A DNA stretch of 64,000 nt from Lichtheimia corymbifera B2541 (taxonomy: Eukaryota > Mucoromycota > Mucoromycetes > Mucorales > Lichtheimiaceae). Under the pieces are notes generated by a model. That model was not told the origin of the DNA and ran no database searches. It saw only the letters and a list, made by a program, of their open reading frames with translations. Of this stretch, positions 48,725 through 60,300 are shown piece by piece; positions within the stretch are counted from its first letter, which is position 1; each line of letters begins with the position of its first letter. Location of the stretch: assembly GCA_000697475.1 (NCBI GenBank), contig JNEU01001148.1, forward strand, positions 1 to 64,000, given 5' to 3'. Both the position numbers and the translations under genes were made by a program.

Positions 48725-50663
48725 TCCTCGTTAGAGAAACGCCATTGCCTTTCGTCTACTATCAGCATGTGAGCTAGACGACGCAATGATCCAACCTCGC
48801 TTTCTATTCGCCACCCTCCAACTCAATCCAAAACCAGCCAAGTGATCCACATCTTGCCCATATGAGCTGATAGTATGATATCCCAAATATAACGTTATAT
48901 CCATTTTCATTCAGGAAAAAAAGCCCAAGAATAGCCTAAGGTAGTATGTACGTTTATCAAGTAAGTATGGTGATTGAACAAGCTACGGGTGAACCAGATA
49001 GAAGGTAACAAAGATATGGGTGTCATTGCAATCTTGGTTGCTGCGGTGGTCATAAGCATCCTTCATCCACGAGTGCCAAATACATTTCTGCATATGTTGG
49101 CTTGTGTATTCGAATACCATCCATAGCAGTAAAGTACGATTCGTCGAAGATATGAGCACGTTTGTCAATTCCATCCAATCCATCATCATCCTCAGCCGAG
49201 TGCACTTGATAGGAACCTTCGTCCCTGTTGACGACGCACCAAGTATCCACCACGACTCGATCCCTCATAGCCACTGCAAGTCCAATATTGATGCTGATAT
49301 GCTTCCTTTTCCATCCGGCTGTAGGGTCGATCCCTTTCTCGGTCAGTTTCCATCGCTGTGCCACCCCATGAAGGTTACTTGTATTGCGGTGTACTTGATA
49401 GCTGATATAGCATCATCCGTAGAAATCCGTATGTATCAAAAACAAGTTGCTGCACGTAAATAAAGCTGCTTTGGCTACCTGCTATTGACGTAAAAAAAGG
49501 CCGTAAGGCACGTTGCTACAGGCAAAGAATGCTGTTCGAGACAATGGGGTAATGGCTTTGCTAATAGCAACAGCTGCTACGTTTGGTCGCGGGCAGAAAA
49601 GTATGCAAGAGCGTGTGTTGTAGTAGAGTGACGAAAACTGTGAACGCCGTATGAGAAAATGGAGTAAAGACCTTGCTAATAGCAACTGCTGGAATGAATG
49701 CTGTTACGTTTGATTGTCGTAAAGGAGCGTGCAAGAGAGCGTGTAGTGTCAAGAGACGCGTGTGTTGTAGTAGGCAGTGTCCACTCAGTCAAATACAACC
49801 GGATCAAGGCAGTCGCAGGATCGACATGATGGGGCGAAGCAGGACAATTGTTTGCAGATGGTAGTTGTACTTGAATGGCGCAACAGTTGAGAATGGGAAG
49901 AAGAGGGAAATAAAGTGGGAGTGGAAGAGGTGGAAATTAAATCTTCAGGCAGTCAGACATATCACATATACACTGATATCAATGCATGATATTGGGATTG
50001 CATGTCTCGACCCTGAAATTTTCACACAATATGCACTAGGACATGCTGAACAACTTTGTATTAATAAAGAACCCACACTTCATTTGAAAATTTCGAAAGG
50101 GAGAGCATAATGTGGGGTTTACTATGGTGGCCGGAAAGCTGGAAAGCGCCGGATATATGAAAAAGTCAATTAGTATGTAGTTTCTTGGGATTCCCCATCC
50201 CGCACTTGAAACTTGGTCAGAAGGTACTCTCGCACATGCTGATCAACTTCATTCATTTAAAAACCGGATGGTTCATTATGAACATTTTGAATGCGGGCCA
50301 GCCCAAATGTAGGAGAGACGAAGAGAAAAGTAGGATCGGCGCTCCTGTTCCCCGAGATTGCCCACCTCTAACCTGAAACTTTCACACAACACCCTTTCGA
50401 CCGCGCCGAGCAATTTCGTTCCATAAAGACCCCAGAGTTAATTATGAAAACCTTGAATGTAGGCGAGACGACGAAGGGATGGTAACATAAACAGTGTGTA
50501 CGCGCCATGCGCGCCGATATTGCTGGTGGCGACCTCGAAACTTGGTCAGGAGGTGCTTTCGGGCATGCTGATCAACATCGTTCTCATAAAGCCTCTACAC
50601 ATCATTATGGAGATTTGGAGAAACAGACACCTTTATGTTTTTACTATGCTATAAGCGTGATGA

Positions 50664-50796
50664 TACATGACAAGTGGTGTTTGTTCATTGGGAATTATCA
50701 TGCAAATGAGCTGTGTCGCACAAAGAAGTCCGTCTGCATCTTCGGCTCTATCGGGGTCAACCTACTTGACAATAAGCAAAGACCACTTGTCTTATA
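50664..50796. repeat. 133-bp core with imperfect inverted ends
   Basis: The ends ATGACAAGTGGTGTTTG and CAAAGACCACTTGTCTTA are inverted copies with few mismatches (about 17 of 20). The inverted match continues outward on both sides into the array monomers (TTTATGTTTT on the left, AAAACATAAA on the right). A second copy lies at about 51182-51314. No target duplication seen. Confidence 0.7.
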
Positions 50797-50849
50797 GCAT
50801 CATGCTTTCAGCATATGTAAAACATAAAGGTGCCTGTATCTCTAAACTT

Positions 50850-51127
50850 TACAATGAAACGTGGGGTCGTCAATCGAACAAAGTTGCTCGTCGGGCTGAA
50901 GCGCACCTTGGGTGCAAGTTTCACGATCGTCGTGGCCATTCTCAGATTCACCCAATGTCACCACCAGCCAAAGTGAATCTGGTCGACCTCGAATTTTTTT
51001 TCCAGGAGGCTGGTAGTGACATTGGGTGAATCTGAGAATGGCCACGACGATCGTGAAACTTGCACCCAAGGTGCGCTTCACCCAGCCGCGCAACTTTGTT
51101 CGATTGAAGACCCCACGTTACATTGTA
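50850..51127. repeat. Long inverted repeat, arms about 120 bp
   Basis: Left arm 50850-50969 and right arm 51008-51127 are reverse complements with roughly ten mismatches, around a 38-bp spacer. Each arm contains one array monomer, so this is a head-to-head monomer pair able to form a strong hairpin. Confidence 0.85.
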
Positions 51128-51870
51128 GAATTTTTAGCTATGGGAATCTTTATGTTTTTACATATGCTGAAAGCGTGATGCTATATGACAAGTGGTGTTT
51201 GTTCATTGGGAATTATCATGCAAATGAGCTGTGTCGCACAAAGAAGTCCGTCTGCGTCTTCGGCTCTATCGGGGTCAACCTACTTGACAATAAGCAAAGA
51301 CCACTTGTCTTATAGTATCATGCTTACAGAATATGTAAAACATAAAGGTGCCTGTATCTCTAAACTTTACAATGAAACGTGGGGTCGTCAATCGAACAAA
51401 GTTGCTCGTCGGGCTGAAGCGCACCTTGGGTGCAAGTTTCACGATCAACCTCGCCATTCTCAGATTCACCCAATGTCACCACCAGCCAAAGTCGATCGGG
51501 TCGACCTCTTGAATTTTTTTTCGACGAGGCTGGTGGTGACATTGGGTGAATCTGGGATCGCCCACGATGAACATGAGACTTGGGCAGTGTATGCTTTCGA
51601 CCCCGACGAGCAACTTTGTTCTATTAAAGGCCCCGTGCTTCATTGTAAAATTCTGAGCTACAGGTGTTTACATGTTTTAACTATGCTGTAAGTGTGATGC
51701 AGGCGCTGTCTCTTGGTGGATGATATCGAGAGCACTATAGACAATGTGAAGAAATGGATGAAGTGACACGTGATGGTTACACGCACGTGCGGTTGACAGG
51801 TTGCTGCATAACTGGATGCTATGATTGCCTTTAAAAAGGTACATAAACAGCATCCAATCATGAAAGCTGT

Positions 51871-52412
51871 CCATTATGACAATGACAGCGAGTTTATACA
51901 CACACAGTAGGCAGGGCCGAAACCAGCCAGGCACTAACAATGAACTTTGTGGATCACTGGTATGACCCATCCAACCAATTGGCGGAGATTTTGTAAACCA
52001 TCGTGTCTTTGCTTCATACGGTGAGTCTCACGGACACTCGCTCCTTCGCGCTCTTTATCTCACACACTACTATTCTATCATACTATAACACACTACGTAT
52101 TAAAGTTTCAGAACAAGGTTGTATAGGGAACCTAAATAGTTTCGATAGCTCAATTGTATTCTTAGCTGCTGTTGTGTAGTGGTAAATAAACAACCGCTGT
52201 TGATGGCTGCACGCTTAAAGAGGCTGTCTTAGGTATTCAATCATATTGAATTGAGAATGAATAAATGGATTACGAATCTGTTGGAAATAAGAGTGATAAC
52301 CCAATGCCCCAAACTTTGTATATAAGGGGTAATAGTTTGTTTCTGCTGAGACTACAAAAGGAAAAAGCAGACCTGTCTTCTTGCTTTGTTTTTCTTTTTC
52401 ATTGTGAACAAT
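51871..52412. other. Intergenic before the NmrA-like gene
   Basis: About 540 bp. A TATA-like TGTATATAAGGGG at about 52316 lies roughly 95 bp upstream of the NmrA-like ATG. No gene seen. Confidence 0.5.
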
Positions 52413-53422
52413 ATGAGTGACAAACAACCGATAGCAATTGTTGGAATAACCGGCAATCAAGCAGGAGCAACAGCCAAGCATCTTTTGGAAAATGGAGCCC
52501 GCGTCCGTGGTATCGCTCGTGATCCTTCCAAAGCCGTTGAGTGGGTGAATTCGCAAGCGGAACTGGTCACCGGTAGCATGGACGACTATGATTCGCTGGT
52601 TCAAGCTTTTACAGGTGTCCGTAGTGTCTATTTCGCAACGCCTTTCATAGTTGATGATGTAAGGAAGAAAAATAATGCTGCCTTCAATCCCTTTTGTTTT
52701 TGTAAGCTGGACTCATTTTCTTCGTTATATGGTGTATGTAGGCCGAGATACAAATGGGCAAGAATGTGGTGGATGCTGCTAAACAAGCCGGCGTATCACA
52801 CTTGGTGTTTTCCTCAGTGTGCATTGTCGAACAGTGTCGCATGGTGCCTCACTGGAATACCAAATACGAGATTGAGCAATACATACGTGCAAGTGGTATC
52901 CCTTTCACGATGGTGCGACCAGCGTTATTTATGGACAACTTCACATCCACGGGCTTGTTTCCCAGCAAAGGCGATAAAATGTTTGGTATGCTGAGCCCCG
53001 ACAGGAAACAACAGCTCATTAGTGTCAATGATATCGGCTATGTGGTCTCGACCATCATGTTGAATCCTGAAGAATACCTTGGAAAAACCATTGAGCTTGC
53101 CAGTGACTATTTATGCGGAAATGAAATGGCTCAAATTCGTAGCAAGCTATTGAATGGCACCGACGGTACCGAAGGAACCTACACAGGTAATTTTTCATGT
53201 TCTATTACGACGAGTTTTCAGTGGAAGTTGGACGTAGATAATGGCTTGCTGATCACACACCTTCTTTACGTAGTCATCCCTTTCACTGAGCACCATATAA
53301 AGGCCATGGTTGACTTTATGCAAACACACGATTATGTAGCTGATATCCCCAAGCTCAAAAAGGAATTCCCGAAATTGCGCACCTGGGAAGAATTCGTCAA
53401 AGAAGAAATTGTAGAGAAATAA
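52413..53422 (+). CDS. NmrA-like NAD(P)-binding protein
   Basis: Three exons: 52413-52658, 52742-53186 and 53274-53422, giving 279 aa. The Rossmann motif GITGNQAGATAKHLL (residues about 11-25) and the following GIARDP put it in the NmrA/HSCARG group of atypical short-chain dehydrogenases, which sense or use NADP(H). HLVFSSVC, the NTKYEIEQYIRASG helix and FTMVRPALFMDNF are typical. There is no YxxxK catalytic pair in the classical place (the Tyr/Lys equivalent is NTKYEIE), so a sensor or regulator role is possible. Intron 2 (53187-53273) is 87 nt, a multiple of three, and stop-free, so unspliced RNA would encode a version 29 residues longer; splicing is preferred because VPFTEHHIKAMVDFM-like joins fit the family. 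Confidence 0.88.
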
Positions 53423-53749
53423 AGACATGTTCGATTTTATTTAAGTACCCTGTGATGTTGTAGTAAGGTAGAAGATATGTGGTATGGGTGTGAGCGAGCG
53501 AGAACTGGTTGGGGAGTAGTAATAGGAGAAAAGAATATAAAGCTTATTTTGGATGACTACCTACTGTGTGTATAAACTTATTATCATTGCCATAATCAAT
53601 AGCTTATTCAAGCTATTGTATACTGCTTACTCATATCCCTAAAAGACAATCATCATCCATTTATGCAGCCTTTCAACGGCACGTGTGTGTACCACCACGT
53701 GCCATGTCACTCAGTTCTTCACCTTGCATATACTGCTCTCGACACCATC
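53423..53749. other. Intergenic, NmrA-like gene 3' flank
   Basis: About 330 bp with no gene. Similarity to the leader of the dispersed repeat begins near its right end; the border is approximate. Confidence 0.5.
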
Positions 53750-55910
53750 CATTAGGAGAGAACCGCTCAAACTTCTTCGATACGATGTTGCATAAATGAC
53801 CCAATCCCAGTCTCCTTCTTTCGAAATTTTAGTCCCCCTTTAAATCCAGAAACTATCCCAGTGATCCACAATACTCAAATATTATGTTGAATCCAATTTT
53901 CATTCGATAAAAGGTCGAAGAATACATAACATATGATAGTGTGGATGTTTATCAAGCAAATGTGATGAAGGAACAGTATTGTAAATTGAATAAGATACGG
54001 GTGAATTGCATAGAGTCATCAGAGAGAATAATTGTGTCATTCTATTCCCGTCATAAACATCCTTCATCCTTGATTGCAAAATAGCTGCTGCGTGCATTGA
54101 CTCGAATATTCCAATAGGATCCAGAGCTGTGAGGCACCTTCTTTCGTCAAAGACATAAGCGCTTTTGTCAATTCGATCCAATGCAATCCATCCTCCTCCT
54201 CAGCCGTATCCACTTGATATGATCCTTCGTTCCAGCTGACGACGTCCCAAGTAGCCAGGATTTCTCGCCATCACTGCACTTGATTGAATCCATCCATCCA
54301 TAGCCATTCCAAATCCAATACGTTGGTTGAAACGAGCCATGTCGTCGCTTGCTGATATGCATCCTTTTCCATCCTGCTCTTGATCCATCTCTGTCTCGGT
54401 CCTTTTCAGGGCTCAACCGGGTGATAATGGCTTTTACAGTATTGCGGTATGCTTCATAGCTGATATGACATCCCATCCATTGGAATCGTATGCATCAAAA
54501 CAAGGTGCTGCAAGTAACTTGAGACAATGGAGTAAAGACCTTGCTGATAGCAACTGCTGGTACGTTTGGTCGCGACAGAAAAGTGTGCAAGTGCATGTGT
54601 TGTAGTAGAGTGACAAGGCTGTGAATGCTGTTTGAGACAATGGAGTAAAGTATTTGCTAATAGCAACTGCTGTAATGAAAGCTGCTACGTTTAATGTGGT
54701 CGAGAATTGTACAAGAGAACGTCCAGTGTCAAGAAAGTGGGTGTTGAAGTGGAGTGCACGCGCCATGGACTTGCCATTCAGTCGTAGTCCTTCGGATCAA
54801 GATAGTTGTAGGATTGACATGTTGGTTTGAAGCAGGACAATCGTTCGCAGGTGGAAGTTGTACTTAAATGGGGCAACAGTTGAGAATGGGGAGAAAGAGA
54901 CAAGATAGTGGGAGTGGAAGAGCTGGAAATCAAAGTAGGCTGAGCTGTCAGACATTGTCATACAAATGCATGAACACTGTAATTGATCCATGACCTCGAG
55001 ATTACCTCTCTCACACCTCAAACTTGCACACAATATGCTCTTGGGTATGCTGATCAACTTCGCCTTAATAAAGAACCCTCACTTCATTTACAAATTTTGA
55101 ATGAGAGGGTATAATGTGGGGCTTACTATGACCGACGGAAACTCCGGAACCGGCCGGATTCATGGAAATGTCATTTAGTATGAATTACCTTGGGATTCAT
55201 CACTTCGAACTTGAAACTTGATGAGCAGGTTCGCTGAGTCATGATGATCAACTCCATTCATTTAAAAACTGCATACTTCATTATGATATCTTATGAATCG
55301 GACGGTCCAAATATAGGACGGAAGGAACGCAAGTAGGGTGCATAGTGCACACCCCCGCGCTTGTCGACCTCCACTATGAAACTTGGTCAGGGCGCTGGGC
55401 TTCGACATGCTGATCAACTCCATTCATATTAAAGTCGCAGGCTTCATTGTGAGAATTAAAATGGGAGCGTCGGATGATGAACGGACGGGTTTATATGTAT
55501 GGAGAACGGTCCATGACCTCGAGATTGCCCACTACAAACTTGAAATTTTCACACAAGATGCTCTTGGGCATGCTGATCAACTTTGTCTTAATAAAGGCAT
55601 CACGCATCATTTGAAAAACTTGAATGGGAGGGCATAATGTGGGGTTTACTATGATGGACGGAAACTCCGTACCCGTCGGAAATCATGAAATGTCGATTAG
55701 TATGCATTACCTTGGGATTCCCCATTTCGAACTTGAAACTTGGTGAGCAGGTACTCTATGTCATGCTGATCAACTTCATTCATTTAAAAATTGCATACTT
55801 CATTACAAAATTTTGAATGGGAGCGACCGACGATTAGCGGGACGAGGAGATAACCAGGATGGACAGTCCATAACCTTCAAATTGCCCATCATACGTCTTA
55901 ATCAAGCTAC
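53750..55910 (+). repeat. Dispersed repeat family, copy R3
   Basis: Leader similar to R2 and R4 from about 53750 (CAGTGATCCACAATACT region at 53860). A tandem-duplicated block has related strings at about 54521 and 54637. Monomer boxes lie at 55050, 55244, 55410, 55573 and 55766, with spacings 194, 166, 163 and 193, essentially the same series as R1 and R2. It stops about 100 bp before the possible BLOC-1 gene, and the tail seen in R1 and R2 is missing. Confidence 0.75.
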
Positions 55911-56015
55911 TTTTCATTGTGAGGATACCGAGAGGGTCATCGGGGTTCGAATAAAACATGGTGCAAGAATGGTAATGCCAGTACTCGGCTGTTGGATTGC
56001 TACACACCTAAAATC

Positions 56016-56694
56016 ATGGCCCGTTTTAACGTGGACCCTATTCTCAAAGGTGCCTATTCTGATAGTTTCCATACATACTGACACCGATATTAACATGTAC
56101 CATAGACGTCGATGAGTTTGGCAATGCTCTCTTTGGTAGTGCCCATGCCCATTTACAAAACAACATTGATGACTTTGTCCGCACATTCGACGCAAGTATC
56201 CAGCTTCAACTTTATTTGTAAAAGGCCTTCAATCTTATATGTGATATTATCAATAGGAAACACATCCTGAAAGTGGCACACGTGTAGGACCAGACGCATT
56301 GGCGGTGGCATTTGTTCAGCTTTCCAACTGCAGTCAGAAGCTCCAGGTGCATCAGAAGCAAGATGATGGATGCTGGGATGATCTTGTCAAATACTGTGAG
56401 TAGCTATCATCGAGAGTGATGTTTGATGACTGATGTAAGCTTAAAGCACAGCAAACACGTCAAACCATGGACGACTTGGATAAAACATTGAAGGATGCAC
56501 AAGAAAAACAAATGATCCAAGGGCCACCATTCGCAGCTGAACGCGAAGAGTACTTGAAGAAGATCCAAGAAGACCGACACAAGTTTGAGCGCGAATTACA
56601 ACGTCAACGGGACAAGATCGAGGAATACTATGCGAAGAGGACACGTGAATCCACATTAAGCAACCTTGTCGGTGCCAAGCAACAATGGTCCTGA
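56016..56694 (+). CDS. Small coiled-coil protein, possibly BLOC-1 subunit 5-like
   Basis: Four exons: 56016-56049, 56106-56195, 56288-56395 and 56447-56694, giving 159 aa. MARFNVDPILKDVDEFGNAL leads into a helical N-terminal half (QNNIDDFVRTFDA). The C-terminal half is a long helix (MDDLDKTLKDAQEKQ, then EREEYLKKIQEDRHKFEREL). The pattern PPFAAEREEYLKKI followed by a charged helix is reminiscent of animal BLOC1S5 (Muted), a subunit of an endosome-sorting complex, but the similarity is weak. Exon 3 was started at 56288 (GTGTAG acceptor) because the nearer TAG acceptor at 56260 leads to a stop in the phase set by exon 2. Convergent with the F-box gene, 104 bp between stops. Confidence 0.6.
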
Positions 56695-56798
56695 TCATCT
56701 TTAAGCCAACAATACCCCCCACCTACCCTTCATCCCATCCATCATTGTAGCAAAAGTCAATTGCATGCTTACATAATAAAATATATCTATCTTTATTT

Positions 56799-58842
56799 TT
56801 AATCATGCACGATTGAATAAACCTTCGGAATCCCGGTCTTTAAAACAGGAAATACAACGCGAATATCATTGAGACAGGATATTTCTAGCACTTGTAGCTT
56901 ACGGCATGCCAAGCAACTCAATGCGCCTGCTGCTGATATTGTGTCTGCTTTCACATGTAACTCTTTGAGGTTCTTGAACTGGCATAGGGCATACATGACT
57001 TTATCAGAAATCACCTCGTCAGCATCCAGGAATAAGGTTGTCAATTGAGGACAGGTTTCTGCTGCCTTTTTCAAAGCCTTGGATGATATTTGGGATATGG
57101 TCAACGGAAAGTCGGCTCGAATATGCAGCTCACGGAGATTACTCAAGCGTTCGATTCCATAGAGAGGTGCTGATGTCGTTTCAGTAGACATGGCATGGAT
57201 GTCAAGCTTTTCCAGCGTAGATTCTGTGCCCAACGATTTGTGATGCTCCAAAAAGGTAAAGATTGAAGGTGTCTCATTATTATGTTGATCCACATAATCC
57301 ACCACCAATTGCACGTCTTTCAGTTGAGATAGCTGGGTCATGACTTGGAATGCCGCGGCATCCGCTTGCCACTGTCGTATGGCCACGCGTTCCACATTGG
57401 GTGTATGACGCAGGATAAATCCTGGTAATCGCACAATGGATGTCATGTCATCATCCACCTCCATTGGATCCGGCAAAGTCACCACCAGTTCCTTGACATG
57501 GTCCAATCGCAAATATGCATCCGCTCGTTCAGGCGCATCCTCTATTAGGGCGTCGATCCTCAATGCCTCAAGCACAGGGCTATAATGATTCAAGATCGTC
57601 ACCAATTCGGCAGCTGAAAATGGATCCTCTGGCAAATTTTCAAGTTCAAGCTTCATCTTTCCAGGAGAAACGTTTTCGTAACGTCTTGCAGATCGAGTCC
57701 AGCTATTCTTCTTTTCTTGGAGATTGTTGTCATCATCACTCTCATCATTATCATCATCGTCAGGAGTAATCGCACCAAAGCCCACATAGCGCAAGGAGGG
57801 ACAATGATCCAAGAACGTAGCCAATACCATCTTGTCCACGCAGCGATTCATCGAGAAGCTTTCCAAACAAGGCAACTTGCGCAACAGCTGTGTCACCACG
57901 TCATTACTGACAGGTGTCTCATCCAAAATGTCGAGTTCCAACATGGTAAGGCGAGGGAAGGTGGTAGTAGTAGGTGTACTCGATAAATCAGGATCCACGC
58001 GCATGATATCCAATGCTGTGAGATGAGGACATGTATCCAAAACCGATTGTAAAGAGATTGTTGCTGCTGAAGTGGTGGGGGAATGATAATACAACTTGAG
58101 ATGCGTCAATGTGTCTCCAACCATACGTAATCCTTCCATGATCCTTTCGGGCTCAAAAGGTGCAGGAGGATGATTCGCATCCAAATTATTGGGAAAGACT
58201 AATTGCGATAGTGTTGTAAGTTATCCTATTCTCCCTAATATCCATCCTCCTCCTCTACTTACGAGTGACTGACAACTTTTTCAATGATGGAAACGATACA
58301 CCCATGGACCAGAGACCTTCAAAAGGTATACCTCGTACTGTCAACATGATTGAATTGATGAAAGGCGCAAACTGTATCAGGGTTGATAGGAAATTGGGTG
58401 ACCATTCATAGACGTCTTCGACCTCGACATACAAATAGCTTGCTTCCAGGAACCGCTGGCGCCATGTCTTGGATACAAACAAGGGCGAATGATGCTTGGT
58501 GAACCGGTCGTCCCTCAATGGACAACCTTCGTGAATCAGTCGCGGGGCAATATGCATCACAATATCCAAGGGCAACATGCTGATAAAGTCGATACGCTTG
58601 TTATCACGTTCCTCGGCATCATTTTTGGCTCGTTCAAGTTGTGCATAATATGGATCGGATGATGATGATAACTTGGATAATCCTTCATTGAAGATGTCGA
58701 TAGCCATACGCTGATATCCTCTTTGTGAATAGGCTTCCCCTTGACGCAAGTAGTCCAGGGGCGAGGAAAGGGTGTTGCTGTTGACAGGTGTCTCTGTTGG
58801 CATTGCGGATGGGTCGTTGGTGGTGGCTCTCACGTCATGCAT
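56799..58842 (-). CDS. F-box protein with leucine-rich repeats
   Basis: Minus strand, two coding exons: 58263-58842 and 56799-58198, giving 659 aa. The N-terminus has a TPR-like helix pair (LDYLRQGEAYSQRGYQRMAIDIFNEGLSKL), then an F-box (IDFISMLPLDIVMHIAPRLI, with VSKTWRQRFLEA). The rest is a run of irregular leucine-rich repeats (LTALDIMRVDPD, LTMLELDILDE, LRELHIRADF, LKELHVKADT, LQVLEISCLND). Such proteins are substrate adaptors of SCF ubiquitin ligases; the TPR plus F-box plus LRR order recalls yeast Dia2. The target is unknown. The first in-frame ATG is at 58842; an upstream intron in the 5' UTR (about 58929-58976) is likely. Confidence 0.85.
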
Positions 58843-59211
58843 TGTTCCCAAGCTGGATTGTAAAAAGTGGACCGTGTCGAGTACAACAAGATTGGTCGTG
58901 GTGGTGACTTGCTGCAAGGTTGTACATGCTAATGAGGTTTAGCTCAGCTATGTCTCAGATGGCGGGAATCCCACTTACTGTTGACAAGCACCAAGGAGTG
59001 TCAGTGTACAACCAACACAAAGGAGAGAGAGAGAGAGAGAGAGGAGATGCCCTTCTTGAAGCGTATGTGTGACCAGAAAATGATGACTGAGAAACAAACA
59101 TGCATAATGGCGACGCGTTAAAATGAACCATCCACCCACCCACTATCTACAATAGAATGGAAGCTGATAGAATAAACGACCAAAAGCTTTATTTATGTAT
59201 ATCTACTACTA
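58843..59211. other. F-box gene leader and GNAT 3' flank
   Basis: About 370 bp. It contains a likely 5'-UTR intron of the F-box gene and a GA dinucleotide run (about 59022-59043). The left border of the duplicated block (GCGACGCGTT, 59111) lies here. Confidence 0.6.
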
Positions 59212-59742
59212 CTAAATGAGAGACTTTAACATGATAGGATCCGTTTCCAATTTGTTCCCAACTTTAAAGGTGTGAGCACCAACTTTGTGGAAGCCTTGCT
59301 TTTCGTAAAACTTGATGGCATTAAGGTTGTGTTCGTATACACAGAGCCACATGGCCTTTTTGCCCATCTTGGTCGCCAAAGCAACGCATTCGGCAAGTAG
59401 CCTTTTGCCCAGACCCATACCTGCCCATTGTTTATCGACGTAAAGCCGCTGCAGCTCGATAGCATCCTCTGGATCCCCCACAAAGTCGTATACATGCTTG
59501 GTTTGTCGCAACTGGCAAAATGCCACAGGTTGGTTGCTATCCTGGTTGAATGCCATATACGCGGTCACCGAGGGGTCATTCAATTCTTTGGTTTGAATAT
59601 CAGGTCTGTAGGTTGAATTCAGGTAAAGCTCGAGATCCTCAGGCGTGTCGACTTTGGCATAGGTATCTGTAAACAAACGAGCACCCAGTTCAGAAAGAAT
59701 CTTGGCATAATTGGCATCAATCTTTACAATTTTGGTATCCAT
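59212..59742 (-). CDS. GNAT-family N-acetyltransferase, copy 1
   Basis: Single exon, 176 aa, start MDTKIVKIDANYAKIL. The acetyl-CoA-binding motif A is LYVDKQWAGMGLGKRLL (Q-x-x-G-x-G-x-G form). Motif B is seen in NAIKFYEKQGFHKVG. The substrate is unknown; small-molecule or peptide acetylation are both possible for this subgroup. It lacks two residues near position 85-93 present in copy 2 (VYDFVGDPEDAIE against VYYDFVGDSEDDAIE). A stretch upstream of the ATG is open in frame but is leader. A plus-strand solo LTR sits 68 bp upstream of its start codon. Confidence 0.9.
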   Translation of the reverse strand: MDTKIVKIDANYAKILSELGARLFTDTYAKVDTPEDLELYLNSTYRPDIQTKELNDPSVTAYMAFNQDSNQPVAFCQLRQTKHVYDFVGDPEDAIELQRLYVDKQWAGMGLGKRLLAECVALATKMGKKAMWLCVYEHNLNAIKFYEKQGFHKVGAHTFKVGNKLETDPIMLKSLI

Positions 59743-59805
59743 GTAGTAGTAGTGAAAGAAAGAGAAAAAGAAAGGAATTGGATACGTAGGCTTTCTATAA
59801 AAGTT

Positions 59806-60166
59806 ATTGATGTTGTATCCTGACATCTATTCACACGTTTGTCACCCTGCTTTCCTATCATACGAGTGGGAATTCCCCTATCACCCGAGTGAGAGTTACC
59901 TGGTCATCACCAATCTTATCCATTTTGGCTATCTATTGCCATATACACACACGCTGCTTCACTGTAGCACATATTGCATGATTGTATCACACGGACCATC
60001 TCGGTATACTCTATTAGGAAGCACACACATACACACCCTCTTTATCCACCATCATCCATTAAGATATAAATACGCTCAACAACCACCGCTGAATAAAGGA
60101 TCATCTTATATTGAGTCTCGTCACTCTTCTGTCTACTTGTTTCTCTTTGAGTGATATAACAATTGA
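59806..60166 (+). mobile_element. Solo LTR, copy 1, with 5-bp target duplication
   Basis: LTR 59811-60161 (351 bp) starts TGTTGTATC and ends GATATAACA, a TG...CA element with short inverted ends. It is flanked by ATTGA at 59806-59810 and 60162-60166. Inside are TATAAATA (60065-60072) and AATAAA (60092-60097), as expected of an LTR promoter and polyadenylation region reading rightward. The matching place in the duplicated block (about 63725) has no insert. No internal retroelement sequence is present. Confidence 0.9.
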
Positions 60167-60300
60167 TCTGATCAACATCGCCATATTTTCATGCATGTAT
60201 TACGAAATGTTTATTCAGTTGGAACGTGTACCTTAATCATTTGGCAAAAAATCAATGGACCTTTTATTGCAAATTATAGGCACTGCTACTACTTTTTTGT

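Larger units (their letters stand above)
50640..51680 (+). repeat. Tandem pair of 518-bp fold-back units
   Basis: The string GACAAGTGGTGTTTG recurs at 50669 and 51187, and the following 280 or so bases are nearly identical. In each unit a forward monomer end is followed by a 133-bp core, an inverted monomer, an AT-rich spacer with a T8 run, and a forward monomer again. The second unit is more diverged in its last arm. Confidence 0.85.
48725..51870 (+). repeat. Dispersed repeat family, copy R2 (longest, with fold-back units)
   Basis: The longest copy. The leader (48725-49450) matches R3 and R4; a block with a 110-bp tandem duplication (about 49540-49760) and a unique stretch follow. Monomers with the CATGCTGATCAACTT-like box lie at 50046, 50239, 50406 and 50568 (spacings 193, 167, 162). 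Then, unlike R1, come two 518-bp units with inverted monomers (50640-51680), and finally a tail (about 51680-51870) that matches the R1 tail at 2970-3170. Two overlapping open frames of 120 and 168 codons (50667 and 51185) arise from the 518-bp duplication and are probably not genes. Confidence 0.75.

Noticed and set aside
50667..51691. Open frames of 120 and 168 codons in R2
   Set aside because: They are two copies of one 518-bp repeat unit and run through hairpin arms; no homologue in the other repeat copies keeps the frame.
53187..53273. Reading exons 2 and 3 of the NmrA-like gene as one exon
   Set aside because: Possible by frame, but the extra 29 residues interrupt a conserved region and the ends are good splice sites.
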